Origin: Aculops lycopersici | Lineage: Eukaryota > Arthropoda > Arachnida > Trombidiformes > Eriophyidae | DNA length: 64,000 nt | Direction: 5' to 3' | NCBI GenBank assembly: GCA_015350385.1 | Contig: WNKI01000002.1 | Coordinates: forward strand, 5,827,305-5,891,304 | Shown here: positions 27,401 to 38,615 of the stretch, in pieces | How positions within the stretch are numbered: position 1 is the stretch's first letter | Layout: the number at the start of each line of letters is the position of its first letter | The notes under the pieces: generated by a model | Told to the model about the DNA's origin: nothing | What the model saw: only the letters and a program-made list of their open reading frames with translations | The model's database searches: none | Translations under genes and position numbers: made by a program

Positions 27401-28012
27401 CACTGGAATTTGTATAACTTCGTTGTTACGAATCACCGCAAACTTGTGTTCACCTTCAATTCGATTCTGGAGGCCACGGAATTGTTTCTCTTTTGTGTAA
27501 TCGTTAAACGCGGTTACAACAACAACAATAAACACTGAAACCAAAATGGCTGCGCCCTCGATCCAAGAGGCATCCTGTTCGCTTGTATCATGTGCCGGTC
27601 CCGGCTGGTGATGGCCAGTTGAACCGTTTGGATGGGTTCTATTGCCTCCGCCGCCAATAGCCTCGCCTTCTTCCTCGCCGCCGGGTGTATAAAATGCTAA
27701 TAGTAAACTAATTATTGCCGCCACTTCCAATATAATCAACGTTGTATCGTGCAGCGCCTCCCACACCAACTCCAGGAACGTCTTTGGTTTCGAAGGTGGA
27801 ATTGAGTTTTGCCCGTACAATTGGGCGCGAAATTGGAGATCCTCCTGGTCGGCGCGCAGACCCTCCGTCGGCGAGGTCTTTAGCATGCGGCATAGGGACT
27901 CGGTGTTGGTGTAATAATCTTGAATAAACTTGACCGCCTCCTGACCCTTGTGGTCCATGAGCTCGCGGAGTTGGGCCAGAGTTGGCATTCCATCGCTCCG
28001 GTTGTTGCTCAT
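24425..28012 (-). CDS. PMCA: Plasma-membrane Ca2+-transporting P-type ATPase, single-exon copy A
   Basis: 1195 residues in one exon. P2B ATPases export cytosolic Ca2+ and are held inactive by their calmodulin-binding tail. Visible are the N-terminal LAQLRELM segment, the actuator motif SSLTGESD, the phosphorylation motif CSDKTGTLT with Asp502, the hinge TGDGTNDGPALKKADVG and about ten hydrophobic membrane segments. The calmodulin-binding segment GQILWIRGLTRLQTQIRVV lies near residues 1144-1168, followed by a unique 27-residue tail. The loop after membrane segment 2 carries an acidic/Gly-rich insert. The frame is open 46 codons upstream but contains no ATG there; 28012 is the first Met and fits the family N-terminus. 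It lies head-to-head with copy B, 3.86 kb away between starts. It lacks both introns of copy B, which suggests intron loss through a cDNA intermediate. Confidence 0.93.
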   Translation of the reverse strand: MSNNRSDGMPTLAQLRELMDHKGQEAVKFIQDYYTNTESLCRMLKTSPTEGLRADQEDLQFRAQLYGQNSIPPSKPKTFLELVWEALHDTTLIILEVAAIISLLLAFYTPGGEEEGEAIGGGGNRTHPNGSTGHHQPGPAHDTSEQDASWIEGAAILVSVFIVVVVTAFNDYTKEKQFRGLQNRIEGEHKFAVIRNNEVIQIPVSDIVVGDICQVKYGDLLPADGIIIQSNDLKVDESSLTGESDHLRKSEDSDPILFSGTHVMEGSGRMVVTAVGINSQAGIIFALLGAAQKDDEDKRAAKKQSKKQRKIRTQSQVDIEMQPSLLQPQQTPSQQTTQRQSQDQANQQASQQQQQQQVTTTTATDASQEQAADKSKGGADEGETNSRKDKSVLQAKLTKLAIQIGYAGSIIAVITVAMLVARFVITTFIYHKKPWHIHHMRYFVKFIIIGVTVLVVAVPEGLPLAVTLALAYSVKKMMKDNNLVRHLDACETMGNATAICSDKTGTLTTNRMSVVQSFICNTRFFQAKPDMARLPKPLVDILVEACSLNSAFTTRIIPAENPNELPFQVGSKTECALLGFVLDMDRDYQAVRNQYPEQKLYKVYTFNSVRKNMSTVIQLPNNAGFRVFTKGASEIVTKKCVYIFGEGGKLKKFGQRDQDELVRSVIEPMACDGLRTICVSYKDYVYEPQKPNDIKLEPGQEPDWDDEASIVSNLTCLCIVGIEDPVRPEVPEAIKRCQRAGITVRMVTGDNVNTARSIATKCGIVTPGEEWLILEGKEFNKRIRDENGEVRQELFDKVWPRLRVLARSSPSDKYVLVKHIIESKLNPNREVVAVTGDGTNDGPALKKADVGFAMGIAGTDVAKEASDIILTDDNFSSIVKAVMWGRNVYDSIAKFLQFQLTVNVVAVIVAFIGACAIEDSPLKAVQMLWVNLIMDTLASLALATEMPTQDLLLRKPYGRTKPLISRTMMKNIIGHALYQLVVIFSLLFYGHRIFDIDSGLGAQLNAAPSQHFTIIFNTFVMMTLFNEINSRKIHGERNIFQGLFTNPIFYSIIIITAVAQVIIVQYGGVAFSTAALTLEQWLWCVFFGIGVLVWGQLITTIPTKKIPKKFTWGSGPPDEMMDVTSSLVEDGSRCSLSQDMKRSGQILWIRGLTRLQTQIRVVNAFRSSTDGRFELKTQLSRSRELLRQMQANIQQ

Positions 28013-28181
28013 GTTACCAGGAGACGGGATGTACGGCTTCTTTTCTAATTCTAATTTCAATTCTAATTGCTGAGCTTGCTTATGATTCAATGGTGTAAAG
28101 TAGTTTAAAGAGCAGTTTGGGGAATCGGAGTAGCGGAGATTAAAATGCAAGGGTGAGTATTTGTCGTCGCGTAATGCTTAC
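24855..28181 (-). repeat. Left arm of the PMCA inverted repeat
   Basis: This arm mirrors 31701-34988. Four tracts match closely or exactly where compared, including third codon positions: 27675-28181 with 31701-32207; about 27110-27267 with 32577-32733; 26503-26710 with 33133-33340; and 24855-26177 with 33666-34988. The segments between are clearly diverged in both synonymous and amino-acid positions. The similarity begins about 169 bp upstream of the start codon. Confidence 0.85.
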
Positions 28182-28616
28182 TCTGTCTTAACGTTGTTGA
28201 CTTTTATTTTGCGAATCTTCGCGCAGGTCCGTCGCAAAACTTGACTTGGATTTTTTACGCGTGTTTCGTTGGGAAATAGTCCCAATTTTTGCGACTTTCT
28301 CTCCTGTGTTAATATTTTTTCAGATAATCATGTAATAATAATAAAGTAACGTTGTCGTCGGCACCTTGGCTCAGCTGGCTGTTAACATCACTATTGGCAA
28401 CATCGCATTGGGACTCGCTGCGCGCATGTGTGGCCAGCGCGCAAATTTCAAATCACCTCTAGCGGACAAGCGTTAGGTGCAGCGCGATGAACGCGCTCGC
28501 GGCGTCCACAGGCGGCTGGCAAATATGCGCTCCATAGCGGCGCTAGGTGGTCGCGCTCGCCGCGGTGGTTGTTGGGTTTTGGTAACATTACAGCGTCGCT
28601 TTACGCTTTGTCCAGA

Positions 28617-28688
28617 TTGTCGGCGTTGGCGTTGGCGTTGGCGTTGGCGTTGGCGTCGGCGTTGGCGTTGGCGTTGGCGTCGGCGTTA
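28617..28688. repeat. (GGCGTT)n minisatellite
   Basis: About twelve hexamer units, some with TC instead of TT. It lies between the two calcium pump genes. Confidence 0.85.
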
Positions 28689-29511
28689 GAGTTTGCGTTG
28701 GCTCCTTTTAATCTCGCTTGTACCTCTTTGGTGTTGGCGGCTCGATTGCTGCCGCCTGGCGCCGGCCACTCGCACCGGTGGCGCTAGGTTGAAGCGCGAC
28801 ACGAGAGGTCGCCAGTGCAGTGGCAAGACAAGTGTTAGCTTGCCATTGCTAGCGATCTAGTGGCGCCACTCAAGAGCTACAGCTGCCGCAGCTCTTGTTG
28901 TTGCGTTTCTTTTCTTTATCTATCCTTTCCTAGTAACAAGTAGTCGAAACTTTTCTGCCCTCTCGTCTACTTTGCCATCCACAATCACGAAATTGAAACC
29001 CCCAAACGTTAACTCAAACCGACTGCTTGGTTTCGGATTCTTTGGGACTTTTGGACCATCAGACGGTTGGGTTTTCCACTCCATTCACAACATTGTTGGT
29101 CAAACGCTAGACGGGAGCCAGTTGGTTTAGAGCGAGACGGCAACAGAGGCAGCAGCAGTCGCAGTTGGCGAGGCCGAAAAGGCGACGTTCGCGAGTGTCG
29201 CTAGCGAGAGAGGGAGCGACGTCTAGCGATTCGTAGCCAAGTAGTGGATTCGTGGTTCGGGTCGGCGAGGCGAAAAGAGGCAGAGGGAGACGTTGTACAG
29301 CAAAACTCTTATGCACAGAGCACTCGAGCGCGTTTGTAAGTCCCGCAGGCGAGCGAGAGACGTCGCCTGCTTGGCAAGACCACCGACGAGTTTATGTGCA
29401 CCGAGCTGGCGGAGGGGGCTCACAAGTTTTGGTCGAGGGCGAGCATTAGTGCTGTCTGCTGCCATTGAGAAAACATGGCACTGAGTGGCACTGGGAGGGC
29501 GAGCGACAGTA

Positions 29512-29512
<1 letters not shown>

Positions 29513-29554
<42 letters not shown>
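29513..29554. repeat. (GA)n microsatellite
   Basis: An almost pure GA run of about 40 bp in the shared upstream region of the calcium pump pair. Confidence 0.85.
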
Positions 29555-29559
<5 letters not shown>

Positions 29560-31537
29560 GAAGCCTGGCCAGCTAGCGACCATTTGCGTCGCTCACTCGT
29601 TCGGTGAGTCGTAATGGTTGCCCTAGCGAGCGAGTAGCTAGCGGCGTAACCATGGCTTTCCGCTGCACCGCTGCCCAGTGCAAGCGAATCCACGACGACG
29701 ACTATGGCCGCGACTAGCGTTGCAGTCGCCCAGAGCACCAAGGACACGTAGGCGGCGGAGAGCGAGCGGGCGCCGCGCCTGCGCCCGTCGGTCGCCCACT
29801 GGCTGTGCAGTCTAACCAACGCGCCGCTTCTCAATCGTCTTCATCTCAGTTTCCTGTCGCCGCTGGCGCGGTTATTGCTGGCCGCGACTGAAGCACAGAC
29901 GGACAGGCGAGTGGACGAATGGACTGGCCAACAATGAAGCGGCCAGGCGAAGGATCTGGCAATAGCAATGGGCGCCGCCGCAACTGCTAGAGGCATAGCT
30001 AGGGCCAACTCAAACGCCGCAGTCGTCGCTCATATCTGGATTTGGCCCACCGACGAGGCGGGCAAACTTGTGCGGCTGCCTATGTGTGCGAGCGAGCGAG
30101 CGCCACCACTCCGCGTTGTCCTCTGCGCTCAGCAAGCTCAATAGCTAGCTAGCGAATCGTCAAATAACTCGGAGGGCATAGAGCCAGCTAGCTTGCCATT
30201 GGAGCAGTAACACAAACTCCGCGTGCACATCTCAACACACGAATACAAACTCTCATACAATACCGACACTAATTCGCCGTTGCCTATGGTCGCCAGTCGA
30301 ACCATAGGCGCCGCGCACACACACTCGCACACAGCAAAAGAGCGAGCTCACACACACACACACAGAGTTGGATAGCACACAACGAACGCGACTCGAGTTT
30401 GATGCGACGCCGCCTCTATGCGCTCACTGGCTTGCCGCGAGCTTGCCAACGACGACGACGACGACGACCGCGACGCAACGACAACGCAACGGCGAGAGCT
30501 CCAGCGGCACAAAAGCGCTGGCCAAGGGGCTAAAGTTGGCCGGCTCACATTATTGTTTCATATTATATTGTCTCACAGTGGTCGCGGTCGCCGTGGTAGT
30601 CGTCGTCGTTGGCAGCGGCGGCGGCGGCAGCGGTCGTGGCGACAGCACATTGCGTTTGTGGCCGCCATTCAGCAATACCAACCGACCGACCGACTGGAGA
30701 GCGTACACATTGCGCTACACTAGCACTAAACTATACGCTGGCTTCTCTCTTTCTCTGTCTCATACTCTCTGCTTTCCCCCCTTCGCCCGAAAAACTTGCA
30801 CCACTCCGCTCTGAGGCCAGCCCGCCTGCCGTAGACTTTGCGTCCGACTTTGCTCCCCTGGCTTTCTATTGCACTGAACGAGCGAGATAGTCACTCAGTC
30901 AGTCAGTTAGCTAGCTAGCCAGGCGGGTTAGCCAGCAGCTAGGAAAATCAGCAGCAGCAGCAGCGGCGGCAGCAACATCACCATCGCATATTATATCACA
31001 TCAAACGAAAACGACGGCACCGACGACCACGACGACAACGGGGAGACGAGTGGAGAAAAAATTACACTCTCTTCACACTCTCCTAAGAGCCGAGAGCAAA
31101 CGCGCCGAGCTCTCGACGACGACAGACTTTTGGACCGCAGACCTCATAGGAGCTCATCGTTGCTATTTGGTTGCGACTCGCAAGCTAAACGACGGAGATT
31201 GAGGCTTGAGTTAGTGAACAGCGGGAGTTTGGAGACTACAGAGGAGAGAGCGAGAAAGAGAAAGAGAGGGAAACTTATTAGCATTTTTGCACCAAACTCT
31301 CGATTGCCTGCTCTTTTGCTACAACTACAACTTGCATGGCTGCGACTTTAATGTTTCAACTCTCACCAACGGAACCAAGACCAAGATTCTGAATGCAAAG
31401 AAGAGGAAGAAGGAGAAGCGAAAGAGAACGAGGAGAAGAGAAGAGAAGGGAAAGAATAGGACGACCAAGAGGAAAACGAATGGAGGAGAAAAAGACAGAA
31501 GCTATGAGGTCAGCTTGCCGGACATAATATCAACACA

Positions 31538-31636
31538 ATAATATTACTGATAATAATAATAATTATTATTATTATTGTCATCATCATCATTATCGTTACT
31601 ATTATTATTACTATTATTATTATTAATATTATTGAT
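31538..31636. repeat. AT-rich (AAT/ATT)n tract upstream of PMCA copy B
   Basis: Repeated AAT and ATT triplets with CAT interruptions. Copy A has no such tract at the matching position, so the two promoters differ here. Confidence 0.75.
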
Positions 31637-31700
31637 ATTCATGGTGCTACATCAACTGGAAGAAGGAGTTGGGAGATAGCGACGACAGCGTAAAGGCAGC

Positions 31701-34700
31701 GTAAGCATTACGCGACGACAAATACTCACCCTTGCATTTTAATCTCCGCTACTCCGATTCCCCAAACTGCTCTTTAAACTACTTTACACCATTGAATCAT
31801 AAGCAAGCTCAGCAATTAGAATTGAAATTAGAATTAGAAAAGAAGCCGTACATCCCGTCTCCTGGTAACATGAGCAACAACCGGAGCGATGGAATGCCAA
31901 CTCTGGCCCAACTCCGCGAGCTCATGGACCACAAGGGTCAGGAGGCGGTCAAGTTTATTCAAGATTATTACACCAACACCGAGTCCCTATGCCGCATGCT
32001 AAAGACCTCGCCGACGGAGGGTCTGCGCGCCGACCAGGAGGATCTCCAATTTCGCGCCCAATTGTACGGGCAAAACTCAATTCCACCTTCGAAACCAAAG
32101 ACGTTCCTGGAGTTGGTGTGGGAGGCGCTGCACGATACAACGTTGATTATATTGGAAGTGGCGGCAATAATTAGTTTACTATTAGCATTTTATACACCCG
32201 GCGGCGACGAGGGTGGTTCAGGTGAAGGTGGTGGTGGTGCCAATCAGGGTCCAGGTGGCTCGCATCGTGGCGGCGGGCCGGGTAAACACCAGGGCGGCCC
32301 GGCTCATGATACGAGCGAACAGGATGCCTCCTGGATCGAGGGCGCAGCCATCCTGGTGTCGGTGTTTATTGTTGTTGTGGTAACGGCATTCAACGATTAT
32401 ACAAAAGAGAAACAATTCCGCGGCCTCCAGAACCGAATCGAAGGCGAGCACAAGTTTTCGGTTATCCGAAGCAACGAGGTGATACAGATTCCAGTTAGCG
32501 ATATTGTTGTTGGCGATATTTGCCAGGTTAAATACGGAGATTTGCTTCCAGCGGACGGAATAATTATCCAGTCAAACGACTTGAAGGTCGATGAATCGTC
32601 GCTTACAGGTGAAAGTGATCATTTGCGTAAGAGCGAGGACAGTGATCCCATTCTATTCAGCGGCACCCATGTGATGGAGGGCAGCGGTAGGATGGTGGTC
32701 ACTGCGGTTGGTATCAATTCGCAAGCAGGTATTATTTTCGCACTCCTTGGCGCGGCCCAGTCAAAGGACGACGAGGATAAGAAAGCGGCGAAGAAGGCGA
32801 AGAAGCAGCGCAAGAGTAGGACTCAATCTCAGGTAGATATCGAGATGCAACAGCAACAGACCCTCGTGCAACCACCTGCTTCCCAACCACCACCCGCCAT
32901 CCAGTCGGCTCCTCTGGCCGACGGGCAACAAGCGGACGGGCCGCCGGCGGCAGGCGAAGCAAAATCAAGTGGCGAGGAGTCGAGCGTCAGGAAGGACAAG
33001 TCCGTTTTGCAGGCCAAGCTAACCAAGTTGGCCATTCAAATTGGATACGCCGGTTCGCTGATTGCCGTCATCACCGTTGCAATGCTAATAACTCGCTTCA
33101 TTATAACCACCTTCTTCATCGAGGGCCAATCCTGGCACATCCATCACATGCGCTACTTTGTCAAGTTCATCATTATTGGTGTCACCGTGTTGGTCGTTGC
33201 AGTACCCGAGGGTCTACCTTTAGCCGTCACGCTGGCATTAGCTTACTCGGTTAAGAAGATGATGAAGGATAACAATTTAGTGCGCCACTTGGACGCCTGC
33301 GAAACGATGGGCAATGCAACGGCCATTTGCTCGGACAAAACGGGAACCCTAACAACAAATCGTATGTCAGTCGTACAATCGTACATCTGTAGCACGCGCT
33401 TCTTTCAGCCCAAACCCGATATGGCCAAGTTGCCGAAACAGGTGGTTGATATTTTGGTTGAGGCCATTGCTCTCAATAGTGCTTACACCACGCGCATAAT
33501 GCCAGCGGAAAATCCGAACGAGCTACCACGACAAGTGGGCAACAAGACGGAGTGTGCGCTTCTGGGTTTCGTTCTCGATATGGACCGCGATTATGAGTCA
33601 AAGAGATTGGAGTATCCGGAGCAAAAATTGTACAAGGTTTACACTTTCAACAGTGTCCGTAAGACTATGTCCACGGTGATTCAGTTGCCTAATAATGCTG
33701 GATTTCGCGTGTTTACCAAGGGCGCCAGTGAGATTGTGACCAAGAAGTGCGTTTACATCTTTGGCGAGGGGGGAAAGTTGAAGAAGTTTGGTCAGCGCGA
33801 TCAGGACGAGTTGGTGAGGAGTGTTATCGAGCCGATGGCGTGCGACGGGTTGCGCACCATTTGCGTCTCGTACAAGGATTACGTTTACGAGCCTCAGAAA
33901 CCCAACGACATCAAGCTGGAGCCAGGACAGGAGCCCGATTGGGACGACGAGGCGTCCATTGTGTCAAATCTCACCTGCCTCTGCATTGTGGGCATCGAGG
34001 ATCCGGTGCGGCCGGAAGTACCGGAGGCCATCAAGCGGTGCCAGCGGGCGGGCATAACGGTGCGCATGGTTACGGGTGATAACGTGAACACGGCGCGCAG
34101 CATCGCCACCAAGTGCGGCATTGTGACGCCCGGCGAGGAGTGGCTCATTTTGGAGGGCAAGGAGTTCAACAAGCGCATTCGGGACGAGAACGGGGAGGTG
34201 CGCCAGGAGTTGTTTGATAAAGTGTGGCCGCGACTGCGCGTGTTGGCCCGCTCGTCGCCCTCGGACAAGTACGTGCTGGTGAAGCATATTATCGAGAGCA
34301 AACTGAATCCCAATCGCGAGGTGGTCGCGGTAACAGGTGACGGAACAAACGACGGGCCGGCGCTGAAGAAGGCCGACGTCGGGTTTGCCATGGGCATTGC
34401 CGGAACGGACGTGGCCAAGGAGGCTTCGGATATCATCCTGACGGATGACAACTTTTCTAGCATAGTGAAAGCTGTGATGTGGGGCCGAAATGTGTACGAC
34501 TCAATAGCAAAGTTTCTACAATTTCAGCTCACTGTCAACGTGGTGGCAGTGATAGTTGCCTTCATTGGGGCCTGTGCCATTGAGGACTCGCCACTGAAAG
34601 CGGTGCAGATGCTTTGGGTGAACCTGATTATGGACACGCTGGCCTCGCTAGCCTTAGCCACCGAGATGCCGACGCAGGATTTGTTGTTGCGAAAGCCGTA

Positions 34701-34988
34701 CGGCAGGACGAAACCGTTGATATCGCGAACAATGATGAAGAACATCATTGGCCACGCCCTCTATCAACTGGTGGTTATATTCTCGCTCCTCTTCTACGGC
34801 CACCGAATCTTTGACATCGACTCGGGATTGGGCGCGCAGTTGAACGCGGCGCCGTCGCAGCATTTTACAATCATCTTCAACACCTTTGTTATGATGACCC
34901 TATTCAATGAGATCAATTCGCGCAAGATCCACGGCGAGAGGAACATTTTTCAGGGATTATTTACAAATCCTATTTTCTACAGTATTAT
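31701..34988 (+). repeat. Right arm of the PMCA inverted repeat
   Basis: Partner of 24855-28181. The last identical tract stops 22 bp before the first intron of copy B (35011), and the first one starts abruptly at 31701. Confidence 0.85.
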
Positions 34989-37900
34989 TATCATTACTGC
35001 AGTTTCGCAGGTAAGTTGCTAAAGATAAACTACCTTTTCCTCTCCCCTTTCTATCTATTACGCGTCAATGAGCGAGCAACCCAACTCATGTGCACAGCGG
35101 CAGTCGCGTTTGCACACAGAGTCACCTGAGCGCCCCTATGCACCCACCTGTGCGACGTAATGATCGACACCTCCATCACTAGTGTCGTCGATCACACCTA
35201 CATACAAACATCCTCACTTAAATCACCAAACAATTCTGACCATAAACCAACATTTACCTTTCGCCCTCACCAAACATGATGTAACACAATGAAAATATAA
35301 CAACAAAAACAAACAGGTGATTATTGTTCAATACGGCGGAGTGGCCTTCTCAACGGCCGCCCTGACACTAGAGCAATGGTTGTGGTGTATATTCTTTGGA
35401 ATCGGCGTTCTCGTTTGGGGCCAACTAATCACAACAATACCAACCAAGAAAATTCCAAAAAACTTTAGCTGGGGCTCGGGGCCGCCGGACGAGATGATGG
35501 ACGTCACGTCGTCTCTAGTTGAGGATGGCTCAAGTGGATCGCTCAGTCAGGATATGAAACGAAGTGGTCAAATTTTGTGGATTCGCGGCTTAACTCGCCT
35601 CCAGACTCAGGTATGTTTAATGCAATTGCATAACACCACCATTGCACAGGCACAGCAGCAAGCCCACCAGTTGGCCCTTAAGCGACAGAGTGTCAGCTCG
35701 CCAAATCAATACAGTAGCTCCCATGTAGTTCAGCCTCAGTTGTAGCTGTAGAAGTTGGCGGGTTTTAATTGAGATCAGGTATCAGTTTTGAGGTAGCTCG
35801 ATGCAACTTTAGAGTATCATTTCAGATCAGAGGCAAATTAGAGGAGAACAGATTAGAGGAGAGGTTTTCTACAGGATCCATGTCACTTTGATCATTGGTT
35901 AGAATTGATCACACATTTATATATATATATCTATATATATATATATATATATATTCTTGATGATAGTCAGTTTCCCAGTCAACTGCTGTGCCGCCACAAC
36001 CACAACCACCACTACCACTATCACCACTACCAATACTCAACTCGACTCACGATGCATCGCAACCACCAAACACCTGAGCACCAACCAAACAAGTCTACTG
36101 CCAGATGCACCAAACACTAGCCCATTCAACTGTCTCAAATCCATCTTTCATCTACCTGAACTGCAACTCATCGCCTAGCTCCCATTTCTCCGAGCGATTC
36201 GTTGTGTCGATTCAGTCGTAGTATTGGTATAAGAAGGATAAACAGTATGAGTTTACGTTTCACTCTCTTGCACCATCACCACAAACACTATCACCACCGC
36301 CACTTGTTGCTCTTGCACATCATCATCATCATCATTATAATTATCATTGCCACGGCACTTCAAACACTAGCACTAGCACTTGCACTCTACACACTTCTCA
36401 CAACCACAACCACCACCACCACCACCACCATCACCACTACCACCAATATCACCGAAAACTCACTATATTCCAATTGTTGTGCTCGAGCGAGATATATCAC
36501 CGCCTTCAAATCTGCACCTCTATCAAATCTCTTTCATTAGATCACTCAGTACCGATACTTGCAAGTGTGCTTCTATACACTATTATGTCACTCCTGCTGA
36601 ATCAAGTAATTTAACATCAAGACGTTGTCGTCGTCGACTTGAATCAATTGAAGCAGCAGTAGCAGCAGCAACAGCAGCACCACTTTAGAAATGAAGAATC
36701 TCAGCAGCAAGTCAAAATGAAATTAATCAGTGTCAATTTTGACGATTCGTTTTGAAGAGAAAACAATCAATTGATAGGTGTGTCCGTATGTTAGCGCAAG
36801 CTAGTGAGTGGTCGTGAATTTCAACCAAGCAACCAAATGAAACAAATCAATTGGATCATCAACTAACTCAAGTATCACGTAGCCTTATGCCACGAAAAGC
36901 AAAGCTATTTATATATCTCTACACTAATATCTCAACCTGATCATCAAGTCCAAAAAGAAGAAAAGAATTTTTCAAGCTCAAGAGAAACGTTGAATGACCA
37001 CTTGTTGATGATAAGGACAATGATGATGATGATATGCTTGTTGTTGTTCTTTTGATGACGGTGATGTTGGTCCCGCGCATCAGCTAAACAATAATAACAA
37101 CGAATTTCAGTCAATTTGAATCTCGGTTGTAGGTGCAAGTTATTTTTTGCCAAGATTACAACCACACTTACTAGATACAAACAAGTGATGATGCGTGTGT
37201 TAAACGCAACCCGTTACCTGAATCTCAACGCGGCGCCATCTCTTTCCGCCTCTAGGGAAACATGAGTACCACAGACCAGACAAGTATCAAGTCTTCACAT
37301 TGTCACGAAAAGCAGTTTACACACAAACACAAACCATCTTCGTCTTAATGCTCTATAGACGGAATTGAGATTGATGTATTAATCAAAGAGAAGAAGCTGC
37401 ATGCAAACTCTTCTCAGCAACCAACCAACCAATTAACATGACATTACACCAATATACATTCACTTGCACATATTTCTCATGTACATAGAAAGTTGCACGT
37501 TATCTATCCATCTTTACAACCAAAACTACAACCTAAAACACGCATATATTACTCTCAAAGTTTGGATTTACAAAAAGAGGTGAACATTCAACAGAAACTT
37601 GGTCAACCAGCTAGTCAGTCAGTCAGTTAGCTATTCTCTAGAGAGAAAGTTGTATGGTACATAATTGCATGCCCATCGATGAGAAAATACTGTATATTCG
37701 AACAAAGTTCTAACGAAGTTTATACATATATACATATAAAAATTATCTTTCACATACTTGTATCATTATTAGTATGGATCAATTGAGTTGTGCGACCCAA
37801 AGCAGGTCGAGTGCGAGCTGAGAATACCTATGGAAAATCGGCCGGCCACTCTGACTTTAGTTGTGCAGAATGAGTATCCATAGTTTGGTAAGACAGTCTA

Positions 37901-38536
37901 GAGAAATTGGGGAGCGAGCAAATGTCATAACACGACGAGATTGAACGAAACTAGACAAGGCGAGACGAGAGAGAATCAACACGTGATTCAAATTAACGTC
38001 TGCCTGGCAGACTGACTGAGAGACGAGTATTGCAGTGTACCAATTGCATAATGTTACCATTATTATTATCATTATTATTATAATTAATATAACTATCATT
38101 ATTACTTCGATTATGAAGATCATGAAGATAACCACGATGACATCGAATTGGAAGGAGAAGCAAGAGAAGAAGAGGGCGACGCGTCATCTTTGTATTTCAT
38201 ATTATGCAAACATATTACCTAGGCATTATAATCAAATCAACTATCATCCGTTGAGTTTCTTCTTATATACGACAACAACAACAACAACAACAGCAACAAC
38301 CACAACAAAGACAACAATCGGGCATTACAATCATCCTCTTTCACGAGATAGAGTTGGGGAGAGAGAGAGAATGTCGAGCTCTTTGCACTGAATTACATAA
38401 AACTCATTCACACTTAGACCCACTCACTCACTCACTTACTCACTCGCTCACCATACCTTCTCGAAGCACTAATGAAAGGAGATGAGATCACACACTTTAG
38501 TACAACTTAAATTGCACAAATTTTCACTTAGACACC

Positions 38537-38615
<79 letters not shown>

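Larger units (their letters stand above)
28013..31869. promoter_or_regulatory. Shared 5' region between the two head-to-head calcium pump genes
   Basis: 3.86 kb without a supportable gene. The outer 169 bp on each side are identical in inverted orientation and are probably 5' untranslated sequence. The middle is unique and holds a (GGCGTT)n minisatellite, (GA)n and (CA)n runs, two ACCTAGCG words, two GGCAAGCTA words and an AT-rich (AAT)n tract near copy B. Promoters of both genes should lie here, but no TATA box can be assigned with confidence. Confidence 0.5.

Noticed and set aside
29223..29834. 203-codon minus-strand open frame between the PMCA genes
   Set aside because: Crosses a (GA)n microsatellite, is Ser/Leu/Arg-rich without a domain, and starts and ends inside simple sequence.
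31732..31869. 46-codon N-terminal extension of both PMCA frames
   Set aside because: It has no ATG (begins with TTG), and the family N-terminus starts at the Met of MSNNRSDG. The identity between copies is explained by shared 5' untranslated sequence.
36202..36540. 112-codon plus-strand frame in the PMCA copy B intron, tested as an extra exon
   Set aside because: Mostly His, Thr and Ile repeat peptide from CAC, ATC and ATT triplets; no similarity to PMCA tails.
38537..38613. Possible CRISPR or satellite array
   Set aside because: It is a plain CA dinucleotide microsatellite. No spaced direct repeats of CRISPR type occur in the window.
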